From JAHEZL01 sp964406465 (GTDB lineage: Bacteria; Bacteroidota; Bacteroidia; Flavobacteriales_C; GCA-002722245), in NCBI GenBank assembly GCA_964406465.1, contig CAYORT010000001.1, forward strand, positions 124,001 to 188,000: a stretch of DNA of 64,000 nucleotides. The letters are read 5' to 3'. Below are positions 1 to 7,656 of the stretch, in pieces. Below the pieces are notes generated by a model. The model saw nothing but the letters and a program-made list of their open reading frames with translations. It was not told the origin of the DNA and ran no database searches. The position numbers and the translations under genes were made by a program. The first letter of the stretch is position 1. Every line of letters starts with the position of its first letter.

Positions 1-400
1 TGATGAAAGGCGCTTTGCAGTCATCCATTAGCATAGAAGACAAAGAGCAATTGTTAATGTTGTTTGTATAATATATTGCATTGTGAGCCTCTGTAGCGCC
101 AAATGGGTCGTTATAATAATATTTACCGCTTTTTCCCCAATGCAATTGAATTCCTAATTTGAAGGTAGGTTTTGTTTGAGCAAAAAATTCTTGTACAGAA
201 TAGCCTAAAGTTTTATGCAGAAAGTTTAAAATTACTGGAGTTGTGGCTTCCCCTACACCAATTACGGGGATGTTCGGACTCTCAATTATCGTAATTTTTT
301 TGTCGGGAAATTTCTTTTTTAAATACAAAGCTGTGAAGTAGCCTGCGCTGCCTCCTCCAACAATAACAATTGTTTTTAAACTTACGATGTCTTTTTTCAT
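1..400 (-). CDS. Flavin-dependent tryptophan halogenase family protein, N-terminal part
   Basis: The reading frame starts at an ATG at 400 and runs off the left edge of the window, leaving about 133 N-terminal residues. The start MKKDIVSLKTIVIVGGGSAG gives the GGGSAG FAD-binding turn. It is followed by GVGEATTP and by FKLGIQLHWG, both characteristic of the flavin-dependent tryptophan halogenase family. Known members chlorinate or brominate tryptophan, free or within a peptide, using reduced FAD. The gene is divergent from the kinase gene at 498, across a 97-base gap. I infer that it belongs to the RiPP locus to its right; a hydroxylating or sugar-locus relative of the family cannot be excluded. 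The lysine and glutamate active-site region lies outside the window. Confidence 0.88.
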   Translation of the reverse strand, partial: MKKDIVSLKTIVIVGGGSAGYFTALYLKKKFPDKKITIIESPNIPVIGVGEATTPVILNFLHKTLGYSVQEFFAQTKPTFKLGIQLHWGKSGKYYYNDPFGATEAHNAIYYTNNINNCSLSSMLMDDCKAPFI

Positions 401-485
401 AAATTAAGTGCGTCTAAGATAATTTTTCTTTTGTAAAGTTCATTTATTTGCAAGTTAAAGGCTTTTATTTCAGTTAATTTTGATT

Positions 486-493
486 TATTTTTG
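486..493 (+). promoter_or_regulatory. Bacteroidota -7 box immediately before the kinase gene
   Basis: TATTTTTG matches the Bacteroidota -7 consensus TAnnTTTG exactly and ends four bases before the ATG at 498. Transcription would begin at or very near the start codon, giving a leaderless or very short-leader mRNA. No well-placed -33 TTTG is evident; the nearest is at 447-450, which is too far away. Confidence 0.5.
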
Positions 494-497
494 CGCC

Positions 498-1391
498 ATG
501 CAAAAAAAGTACATCGCAGGGGGAATCATAATTGAAACCGAAATTGATTTTCCCGAGTTAATATTAACAGAGGGGGAAACAGATGTGGTTTTGTCTTATG
601 GAAAGGTTCCTGAGGAGCTGGCCAATACCAAGCATGAAAAGGCTTTGTTTTCAAGTAATGAAAATGAAGTGTTGTTTAGAATGCCTGATATCGCTCGATA
701 TTTAGTTGAAGGTTACTCTAAAATCACCATAGAATTGATCGATGAAAAGAGAAAGTCAGATGCTGAGAAGTACATTCTTACATTCATCTTAGGTGTTTTG
801 TCTTTCAAGAAAGGCTTTTATCCTTTACACGGTGGTGGGGTTATTCATAATGGTGAAGCGTATTTATTTACTGGTCATTCTGGTGCGGGTAAATCTACTA
901 CTATGGCGGGTTTGCAACAACGCGGATTTCAGCCAGTAGGTGACGACATAGCGAATTTATTTGTGGAAGACGGTAAAGTGTATGTTCACCCTTGTTTTCC
1001 GCGATTTAAGTTGTGGAAAGATTCATTGCACTTATTGAATAAGAAAGGCTCTGGAGAATATCATTTACGAAGTGATATGGAGAAATTTTTGGTGCCTATG
1101 GGCGATGATTTTTCTATTGAGCCTGTTCCCGTAAAAAGAATCTATTTGTTGGTGGAAGACCGCAATTTCGAGTATTCATTTAAGCAAATTAAAGGCAAAG
1201 AGAAATTGCAGCGCTTAAAGGTAAATAGCTACAAACCTTGGATGGTAAAAGCATTTTCATTAAACCAGTTGCACTTTGGGTTGATGAATGATATTGTAGG
1301 TAAGCTTGAAATGACTGAATATCACCGTCCGCTAGACAAAGCACATCTCGAGAAAATGTACGAATTATTGATTGAAAACATCAAAGCCTAA
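498..1391 (+). CDS. HPr kinase/phosphorylase-like peptide kinase (lasso-kinase type)
   Basis: This 297-residue protein has a Walker A loop GHSGAGKST at about 126-134, preceded by HGGGVIHNGEAYLF and followed by PVGDDIANL, the arrangement of HprK-type serine kinases. It lacks the N-terminal domain of true HPr kinases. Homologues in lasso-peptide clusters (PadeK and ThcK type) phosphorylate the C-terminal serine of the precursor. All four precursors in this window end in Ser, which supports the same role here. I chose the ATG at 498 over an upstream TTG because of the start context and the -7 box. The stop overlaps the ATG of the sulfotransferase by one base (TAATG), so the two are translationally coupled. 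Confidence 0.82.
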   Translation: MQKKYIAGGIIIETEIDFPELILTEGETDVVLSYGKVPEELANTKHEKALFSSNENEVLFRMPDIARYLVEGYSKITIELIDEKRKSDAEKYILTFILGVLSFKKGFYPLHGGGVIHNGEAYLFTGHSGAGKSTTMAGLQQRGFQPVGDDIANLFVEDGKVYVHPCFPRFKLWKDSLHLLNKKGSGEYHLRSDMEKFLVPMGDDFSIEPVPVKRIYLLVEDRNFEYSFKQIKGKEKLQRLKVNSYKPWMVKAFSLNQLHFGLMNDIVGKLEMTEYHRPLDKAHLEKMYELLIENIKA

Positions 1392-2260
1392 TGTATACTC
1401 CACAAAAGAGAATTATTTGGCTAACGTCTTATCCTAAGTCGGGAAACACTTGGATGCGCCTTTTTTTACATGCTTTGCATACTGGCTCAAATGAATTGCA
1501 AAACTTAGACGAAATAGAGGCTACCAATGGAATTGCTTCTTCACGTGCTTTGATTGACATTAATTTGGGTGTATTCACGTCTGATATGCCCGATATTGAT
1601 GTGCAAAAATTACGTGGCGAGGCATACAAATATTGGTCGTCAACGCTTGCAGAAGATGTTATTGTTAAAGTGCACGATGCAGCTTTTCATCGCGGTATCC
1701 TTACTTTTCCTAGGGAAGTCACAAAGAAGGTGATTTTTATTGTGCGCAATCCTTTTGATATGGTGGCGTCCTACGCCAACCATATGGGCTGTGATATCAA
1801 AACTGCAGTTTGGATGTTGTGCGATGGCATGAACACTTTAGCAAAATCAAAAAACAGGTTGGGCACGCAAGTCGCACAATACATGGGCTCATGGAGTGAT
1901 TATTACCACAGTTGGAAGAACTTGTATCGCGATGAAATGATAGTAGTGCGCTATGAAGACATGAAGCACGATTCACTCAATACTTTTAGAAAGGTGGTTG
2001 ATACGTTGGGTTGGAACAAAGCTGATGAAGATATTTTGAAAGCATTAGAGGCTAGTAAGTTCGATAAAGTAAAGAGTTTAGAGAGCGACAAAGGCTTTAA
2101 AGAAAAACCACCCAAAACAGAAGCCTTTTTTCGCAAAGGTCAAACTGGTGGATGGAGAAATGAAATTACTGCAGAGCAAGCTCAAATGCTAGTTGACAGA
2201 CATTTTTATACATTATTGGAATTGGGGTATATTAATGATGCTGGGGAGATATTAGTCTAA
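1391..2260 (+). CDS. PAPS-dependent sulfotransferase
   Basis: This 289-residue cytosolic sulfotransferase shows the 5'-phosphosulfate loop SYPKSGNTW at 13-21, the VKVHDA strand near 92-97 (KTH-like), and the 3'-phosphate motif FIVRNPFDMVASY near 116-128. It also has the late RKGQTGGWRNE segment typical of Sulfotransfer domains. The family moves sulfate from PAPS to a hydroxyl or amino group. It is coupled to the kinase gene by a one-base stop/start overlap, so a peptide substrate is likely; a Ser or Thr hydroxyl of a precursor is the obvious candidate, but this is inference. Its 3' end overlaps the convergent NRPS-like gene by 29 bases. Confidence 0.85.
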   Translation: MYTPQKRIIWLTSYPKSGNTWMRLFLHALHTGSNELQNLDEIEATNGIASSRALIDINLGVFTSDMPDIDVQKLRGEAYKYWSSTLAEDVIVKVHDAAFHRGILTFPREVTKKVIFIVRNPFDMVASYANHMGCDIKTAVWMLCDGMNTLAKSKNRLGTQVAQYMGSWSDYYHSWKNLYRDEMIVVRYEDMKHDSLNTFRKVVDTLGWNKADEDILKALEASKFDKVKSLESDKGFKEKPPKTEAFFRKGQTGGWRNEITAEQAQMLVDRHFYTLLELGYINDAGEILV

Positions 2261-4553
2261 GTAATTGTTGCTCTATTTCTAATCTGGAATTTTCATTATC
2301 GCTCATTTGTATTTGATTAAATGAAAATCTTACAGCATCTATTTTTTCATAATAGGCATTCCAACCTAAATACGCATTGTTGTATTTTGCTATAGTATTA
2401 TTTAGAACTAAAATCGTAGCAGTAGTATTAAGCTTTTTGAGGTTTGTCGTATGGAGCAATTTACTATGCTCCTTCATTTCTTGCGTCATTCCTCCACTTA
2501 ATTTCCTCCATAAATTTTTTCCTATAGTCAGAATATTATTCTGTTTTAACAATCCTTTTTCTGGAGCTACACAATTGAACTGTATGTTGTGTAATACGGT
2601 TCCTTTATATCTGCGAGACATTTCTTGTGCAAAATATGAACCTGAAAGTAGTCCGATAAATACAGCAGGACGGGTTAAATCACCCATGTTTTTTTCTAAG
2701 GCATCACAAAAAAAATTGAAATTTTGGTCTTCTTCTTTCCAAGCCATGTAATCGGGATAATTAATAATTTTCACCTCTGCATACTTACTTAAGCTTGCCA
2801 CTATTTTTCTATGTGATGGTGGAAATCCACACAACCAGTGAAATACAAAAACAAGAGGTAATTCTTTCTTTATGTTGCTGCTTTCATTCGGCTCAATTAT
2901 TTTTTGTACATTTTCTAAGATAACGCTAGCATTCATTTCATTGTGTATGATTTCAAAAGGAAATGAAATGGAGAAAGTTTTTTCTATATCAACTAAAAAA
3001 TTTACAGCATCTACCGAGGTGCCACCACCACTTTTCCAGCTCCAATTTTTATTGTATGATTCTTCTGATACATATTTACACCAAAGGATTTTAAATCGTT
3101 CTTCGATCGATAGCGAGTTGTATGAAATGATTTGTTTTGTGCTATTTTCTTCATCTATTTTTTTAAGCTTAACTGTGTCGACTTTAAAATTTGCTAGTAA
3201 AGGAATTTCCGCTACAATGTAAATTTTATAGGGCAGCATAAATGCAGGAAGAATTTCGCTAAGCTTTGAAAGTAAGGCATGTTCGGTTGTAGCTGTTTCT
3301 GTTTCAACATAGGCTATTATTTTTTCTGAACGAATCACTATCGCAGCATTTCTTACAGTGGAAAGTGATTTTAATTTTGCAAGAATTTCATCTGTTTCTA
3401 CGCGGTGTCCGTTAATCTTAATTTGTTTGTCTATTCTACCTCTAAATTCTAATAATCCTTCAGCATTAATTTCACCAACATCGCCTGTATTAAAGGTTCT
3501 TGTGCCGTTGTCATTAAATTGAAAATACTGCAGAGTTAATGGTTTGTCATTCCAATAGCCTAGCGCCATGTATGCACTGCTCACTTGTATTTCATTTGTT
3601 TCGGGAAGTATTGTGATATTTCGGTCTTCCACAGCATAACCTACGGGTACCAAATCGCTCTCTACTTTTGTTTCATGATTTAAAAACCATTGTCGGTATA
3701 TCGTTGCACTTTCAGTTGAGCCAAGGCCAATGTACAATTGCGCATTTTCTTTAAAGTGCTTTTTATACAATTCGAAATCACTCTTAAAAATTCTATCTCC
3801 AGCTAAATACACCAACCGAACATTTGAAAAATAATGATTGTTATTTACTTGTAAAAGAGTCCTAAAAACAGGAGGTATAGCATGCAAAACGGTAATTTTA
3901 TTTTCTTCAATAAATGAAGAAAGTTGCAGTAATCCATCTTTCTTCAAATCTTTTATGTACAAAGACGCACCGCTCAATAATGTGCCAAAAATATCTCTAA
4001 TTGCACCGTTTACTGATGGGGAATAGAATAAAGTACAGTTGTCGGTAGAAGTGAGTTTTATGCTGTTGATGTATTGCCATACATCGTGCAACATGTTTTT
4101 TTGATTTTGAAATACTCCTTTGGGTTTGCCCGATGAACCTGAAGTATAGAGGATATAGGCAAGTGAATCTGATGTTCCTTTTGGAATATTAATCTTATTC
4201 TCTGTTGCATCCAACTTATCAAGAATGAACTGCACTTTGGCATGCTCAATGATCTCTCTGTTTCTGCTTTGTGGAAAATGATTATCCAATGGTACATATG
4301 GAATGCCACACGCTAAACAAGCGAACATAGCCACAATGAAATCAGGATGATTGTTCATCCATATCGCAATGGGTGCTTTGTTTTCTGTGCTTCTTTCTTG
4401 GATGTTTGCAGCCGTAGTTTCAATTTGCCGCAATAAATCTTGGTAAGTAATATTGTCGTTTTCGAAATGAAGCGCGATGTTTTTGGGATAACGATGGGCT
4501 ATGTTTTTAAATATTTCAAAAACACTTTGTTCTATCCAACTTTTGCTTAGCAT
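2232..4553 (-). CDS. NRPS-like protein: adenylation, carrier and alpha/beta-hydrolase-like domains
   Basis: A stand-alone single module of about 773 residues. The adenylation domain shows core A3 LYTSGSSGKPKG (about 135-147), A5 GLGSTESATI, A7 FNTGD, A8 GRIDKQIKINGHRVE and a final FKVD lysine. The usual FDxS segment that supplies the amino-acid-binding Asp is replaced by SPSVNGAIRDIF, so the substrate may not be an ordinary alpha-amino acid. A carrier site GGGTSVDAV follows (Ser near 513). The C-terminal 190 residues resemble a thioesterase-like fold (VFVFHWLCGFPPS), but no clean GxSxG is seen. I start the gene at 4553, where ATGCTAA overlaps the stop of the upstream gene; an alternative start at 4619 would overlap it by 73 bases. 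Its role in the peptide pathway is unknown. Confidence 0.82.
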   Translation of the reverse strand: MLSKSWIEQSVFEIFKNIAHRYPKNIALHFENDNITYQDLLRQIETTAANIQERSTENKAPIAIWMNNHPDFIVAMFACLACGIPYVPLDNHFPQSRNREIIEHAKVQFILDKLDATENKINIPKGTSDSLAYILYTSGSSGKPKGVFQNQKNMLHDVWQYINSIKLTSTDNCTLFYSPSVNGAIRDIFGTLLSGASLYIKDLKKDGLLQLSSFIEENKITVLHAIPPVFRTLLQVNNNHYFSNVRLVYLAGDRIFKSDFELYKKHFKENAQLYIGLGSTESATIYRQWFLNHETKVESDLVPVGYAVEDRNITILPETNEIQVSSAYMALGYWNDKPLTLQYFQFNDNGTRTFNTGDVGEINAEGLLEFRGRIDKQIKINGHRVETDEILAKLKSLSTVRNAAIVIRSEKIIAYVETETATTEHALLSKLSEILPAFMLPYKIYIVAEIPLLANFKVDTVKLKKIDEENSTKQIISYNSLSIEERFKILWCKYVSEESYNKNWSWKSGGGTSVDAVNFLVDIEKTFSISFPFEIIHNEMNASVILENVQKIIEPNESSNIKKELPLVFVFHWLCGFPPSHRKIVASLSKYAEVKIINYPDYMAWKEEDQNFNFFCDALEKNMGDLTRPAVFIGLLSGSYFAQEMSRRYKGTVLHNIQFNCVAPEKGLLKQNNILTIGKNLWRKLSGGMTQEMKEHSKLLHTTNLKKLNTTATILVLNNTIAKYNNAYLGWNAYYEKIDAVRFSFNQIQMSDNENSRLEIEQQLLRLISPQHH

Positions 4554-5470
4554 TTCGATAAATTTCTCCAAAGATGGATTACCTCCTCGCTCACTTCTAA
4601 AGGCAAAACACATGCACATGAAATCAGCGGTATATTTTTTCCTTCACTAATATTTTGAAGCACTTGTTGTGCTTTTTCGATGGTGTTTGCTGCCACAATA
4701 TCTTTGGCCTGAATACCTGGAATTACTGGGTAATGGGTGAGTTTTTGTAGCTGAGAAAATGTAAAATTATTTTCTGAGAGTCCGTAATGCAATTCAATAT
4801 TTGGAATATTTTCTTCAATGCTCAGGTATATTCTTTCACCATGCAAATGAAAGATGGTGTTTTCAAAAAGTGCAGCGCATTCCTTCAAGCATGCAGCGTC
4901 GAAAGGTTTGCCCATCTCATTATATTCTTCTTTCGTGAACATGCTTTCTTGCATCGTTTGCGTGACAAAGTACATTCCTTTAATGCCTTCTTTTTTAAAA
5001 AGTCGTAGTACTTCAATCGTGTTTTTAGTGATGATTTCTAAGCCTTTTAAAACCTTTGTTTTATCTTCTTTCCAATGTTTTTTTAAAGTGTCTAATCCTG
5101 CACATTGAAAGGCTTGGGTGAGCGGACAAAAAACGGTTGCATACACAGGCTTTTCTGTTATTTCTCGGCAAGTTAATGTTGCCGCTAACAGTTGTTCTTT
5201 TAAAGGTTGAGGTGTTGTATCGAAAGAGGTAAGAGTTAGCCAATCATCAATAGATTGTATGATTCTATGCGTAATATTTCTTCTACCTAAAAAGTCGCTT
5301 TGAAATTCGTCTTTAACACCATAACAAGTAGCTAACCAACTGCCAGCAGGGGTAATTTTAACGATATCGAAGTTGAATTTTTGTTGGTTGGCAATGGTTT
5401 CTTGCGCTAAAACTTCTCCTTTTTGATCAGAAATAGGGTGATGTTTCCAAAAGGAGATAGGAATTGACAT
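4547..5470 (-). CDS. Uroporphyrinogen decarboxylase (URO-D) superfamily protein
   Basis: This 307-residue protein has the N-terminal ISFWKHHP pattern and overall length of the URO-D/cobalamin methyltransferase barrel superfamily. Near the C terminus it has FHLHGE (His208, His210) and SCACVLP (Cys285, Cys287). These lie where zinc-dependent methyltransferases of the superfamily (MtaA/CmuA type) keep HxC...C zinc ligands, so a methyl transfer or decarboxylation role is more likely than heme synthesis. It is translationally coupled to the downstream NRPS-like gene and lies directly downstream of a precursor gene. The superfamily assignment is fairly firm; the reaction is not. Confidence 0.7.
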   Translation of the reverse strand: MSIPISFWKHHPISDQKGEVLAQETIANQQKFNFDIVKITPAGSWLATCYGVKDEFQSDFLGRRNITHRIIQSIDDWLTLTSFDTTPQPLKEQLLAATLTCREITEKPVYATVFCPLTQAFQCAGLDTLKKHWKEDKTKVLKGLEIITKNTIEVLRLFKKEGIKGMYFVTQTMQESMFTKEEYNEMGKPFDAACLKECAALFENTIFHLHGERIYLSIEENIPNIELHYGLSENNFTFSQLQKLTHYPVIPGIQAKDIVAANTIEKAQQVLQNISEGKNIPLISCACVLPLEVSEEVIHLWRNLSKC

Positions 5471-5485
5471 GGTGTCTGCAATAGT

Positions 5486-5617
5486 CTAGGAGTTCATTGG
5501 GCAACTAGTTACCGCGTGTGCCGCCTCAGTGCCGGGCGCTCTAGTGCTACCGGTTTCAGTGCTGCTTCCTTCCAAATTAAACAGTAAAGGTGTATTCCAC
5601 GTTTTTTTATGTTTCAT
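5486..5617 (-). CDS. Lasso-like RiPP precursor peptide 2 (43 aa)
   Basis: The peptide begins MKHKKTWNTPLLFNLEGSST and is followed by E then TGSTRAPGTE and AAHAVTSCPMNS. It shares with the other three precursors the W-x-x-P leader motif, a Thr ten residues after the Pro, a following (S/T)-G core start, one Arg in the core and a C-terminal Ser. The core is longest here (about 22 residues) and is the only one with Cys and Met. The acceptor Glu would be residue 10 counting from Thr, or 9 counting from Gly. The leader codons are about 33% GC but the last 24 codons are 60%, unlike anything around them. The gene sits between a cyclase-like gene and the URO-D gene on the same strand. Confidence 0.85.
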   Translation of the reverse strand: MKHKKTWNTPLLFNLEGSSTETGSTRAPGTEAAHAVTSCPMNS

Positions 5618-5681
5618 GATGCTGTATTTACATTACAAGGATAGCGAAAATGACCTCACAAAGCAATAGATGCTTAGTCTT

Positions 5682-7484
5682 CTACACATTTTGAGATCTT
5701 TCCCATTGCAAAAATCTGCTTAGAATAATGGTTTTAGAAAAATGATTTCTTTCATTTCTCCAGAAAAGGTAAGGGGCATTATTTTCTAAAATTCTGTATT
5801 TTTCCAACATCTTTTTTCTGTCGATGTATTCCCACACCTCATCATTTTCCTTAATGGCCTCAAAATGTTCCTTTAGATGACTTTTTAAATTCCACCATCT
5901 TTCTCCCATGTCGGCGGGATAAGAATATTGTTCTCTGTTATTGCGAATCTGATCTGGTACTCTACCTTTCAATAATTCTCTACCGAAATTGCGCTTTAAA
6001 TGTAAATCGGCGGGAATGGAAACACTGAAATCTAGTAATCGAGGGTCATGCAAAGGATTTACAAAAGCACAATCATAGCGTCGTTCCTGAGCACTCATAT
6101 ATTTCTTCATGCCGTAAGTCCATTGTGCAATTTTCAGCAATTGATCATTGCCAGCAACATGGTATCCATATTTTGCAGGTAGTGCCGAAATGAGCTGCTG
6201 CTCTAATTTATCGGCATCTTTAAAGCTCAATAAATGAGTATTTAGTATTGAATATTCTTTCTTTGCGTTTTTGTTTTTAAGTAGATTAAATAGTGCTTTC
6301 GGCATCGAATCTATTACTGATTTTGTAATAGCTTTTCTCCTTACGATTTTTAACCATTTGAAATGAAGCAGCCAATAGCTATAAACATCGCTGGCGCTCC
6401 AATTGAAATTTTTACCACCGCTAGTGAAGATTATTTGTGTGCCCAATTCTTTTAGTTTTCCATACACTACTTCATGGTCGCTGCCAATTGGGTTAGCCAT
6501 CATGCTATCTTGTTCCCAAAACTTCTTTTCTAAATGATTTCCAAATGGCTCAGGAAAAGCAGGCTCATTTACATAATGCAAGTTGAGTTGAAGTTCTTTT
6601 TGTAAAATCTCGGTAAGATGTTTTTCATCTTTTGCGTTTCCTTCATAATTAGGAGGTAATATATAGGATACGGCGTTTAGATTTTCACCGTAAAGTTGCC
6701 TTAAATTCCAAGCAATTTGCGAAGAACTTAAGCCGCTTCCCATTTGAATGCCTGGCGTTAAATTATGTTCGACGTAACCACTTATAATCTTGCTAGTTAA
6801 GGCATTTGCTGCTTCGTAATATTCTTCTTTGTTCTTAAAGCGAACTGGAGCTATTTTTCCTGGCACGTAATACGTCCACTTTTTAAATTCATTTTTTTCT
6901 ACAGTAAAAGCGCATCCATGAGGTAGGTGTAGAATATTTTCGTAGGCCGAATTTTCTGGCTCTAACATCCAGTTTTGCACATGGGCAATAATGAAATCTT
7001 TATTAAGTTTTCTTTGCGGTACAAATGGCAAAACGCATTTCAATTCTGTGGATGCTACAAATTCTTCATTATTGAAGTAATACAATAGTCGCGGTCCGCC
7101 AGCAGAAGAATTAGCGCCGAACACATTTTTGTTTTCATCGTTATAAATTACAAATGAAAATTGACCGTGCAATCGCTTTAAACAATCTTTTCCAAACGCT
7201 AGATAAGCGCGCAAAATGATGAATTGGTCGCTTACATCTCGCTTAAGATTTAATAGTGAAGTAAGTTCATTTCTATTATTTAACAAGGCCATTCCTACCA
7301 AGGTTTGATTTTGTTCGGTGGCAATGTTTGCGTTGTTGTAAATCGATAATGTCATCTGACCGCAAAAAGTGTTATTATCAATATTTTTGAATTGATGATG
7401 TGCTTTTTCCGGACCCAAATACTTTAAAATATGCTCTCCCTTTCTTGATGCGGTATGATGAGCAAATAAAAAACCTCCAACCAT
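5682..7484 (-). CDS. Asparagine-synthetase-like lasso cyclase homologue, degenerate ATP site
   Basis: This 600-residue protein has the two-domain asparagine synthetase B layout of lasso cyclases. It starts MVGGF, so the glutaminase nucleophile Cys2 is absent, as in lasso cyclases. The pyrophosphatase loop, normally SGGxDS, reads GSGLSSSQ at 249-256 and lacks the Asp. The second ATP-site motif, normally SGxGxDE, reads TSGGKNFNW. It may therefore be a partner subunit, a scaffold, or an enzyme with changed chemistry, rather than a normal AMP-forming cyclase. Upstream and divergent is the next cyclase gene; downstream on the same strand is precursor 2. Length and fold are intact, so this is not a decayed gene. 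Confidence 0.8.
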   Translation of the reverse strand: MVGGFLFAHHTASRKGEHILKYLGPEKAHHQFKNIDNNTFCGQMTLSIYNNANIATEQNQTLVGMALLNNRNELTSLLNLKRDVSDQFIILRAYLAFGKDCLKRLHGQFSFVIYNDENKNVFGANSSAGGPRLLYYFNNEEFVASTELKCVLPFVPQRKLNKDFIIAHVQNWMLEPENSAYENILHLPHGCAFTVEKNEFKKWTYYVPGKIAPVRFKNKEEYYEAANALTSKIISGYVEHNLTPGIQMGSGLSSSQIAWNLRQLYGENLNAVSYILPPNYEGNAKDEKHLTEILQKELQLNLHYVNEPAFPEPFGNHLEKKFWEQDSMMANPIGSDHEVVYGKLKELGTQIIFTSGGKNFNWSASDVYSYWLLHFKWLKIVRRKAITKSVIDSMPKALFNLLKNKNAKKEYSILNTHLLSFKDADKLEQQLISALPAKYGYHVAGNDQLLKIAQWTYGMKKYMSAQERRYDCAFVNPLHDPRLLDFSVSIPADLHLKRNFGRELLKGRVPDQIRNNREQYSYPADMGERWWNLKSHLKEHFEAIKENDEVWEYIDRKKMLEKYRILENNAPYLFWRNERNHFSKTIILSRFLQWERSQNV

Positions 7485-7656
7485 ATTATGAACCTATTAT
7501 AGCTAATGAACTTACTAAACGCAATCCTTCCATTGCAACACCCTTGCCTAGGCCCGACTCTAAGTTCTTTAATTTCATATTCATCAATTGTGGATTTTTC
7601 CTTATTCGCATTCTCACGATTTTTGCACGAAGATACTCATTGAAAGTGAAATAGAG

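Noticed and set aside
4554..4619. Longer N terminus of the NRPS-like protein starting at 4619
   Set aside because: It would overlap the URO-D gene by 73 bases. The ATG at 4553 sits in an ATGCTAA coupling context and begins where similarity to adenylation domains begins.
5682..7484. True glutamine-hydrolysing asparagine synthetases for the three AsnB-like genes
   Set aside because: None has the Cys2 nucleophile, and they cluster with a PqqD-like protein, precursors and an exporter, which fits lasso cyclases better.
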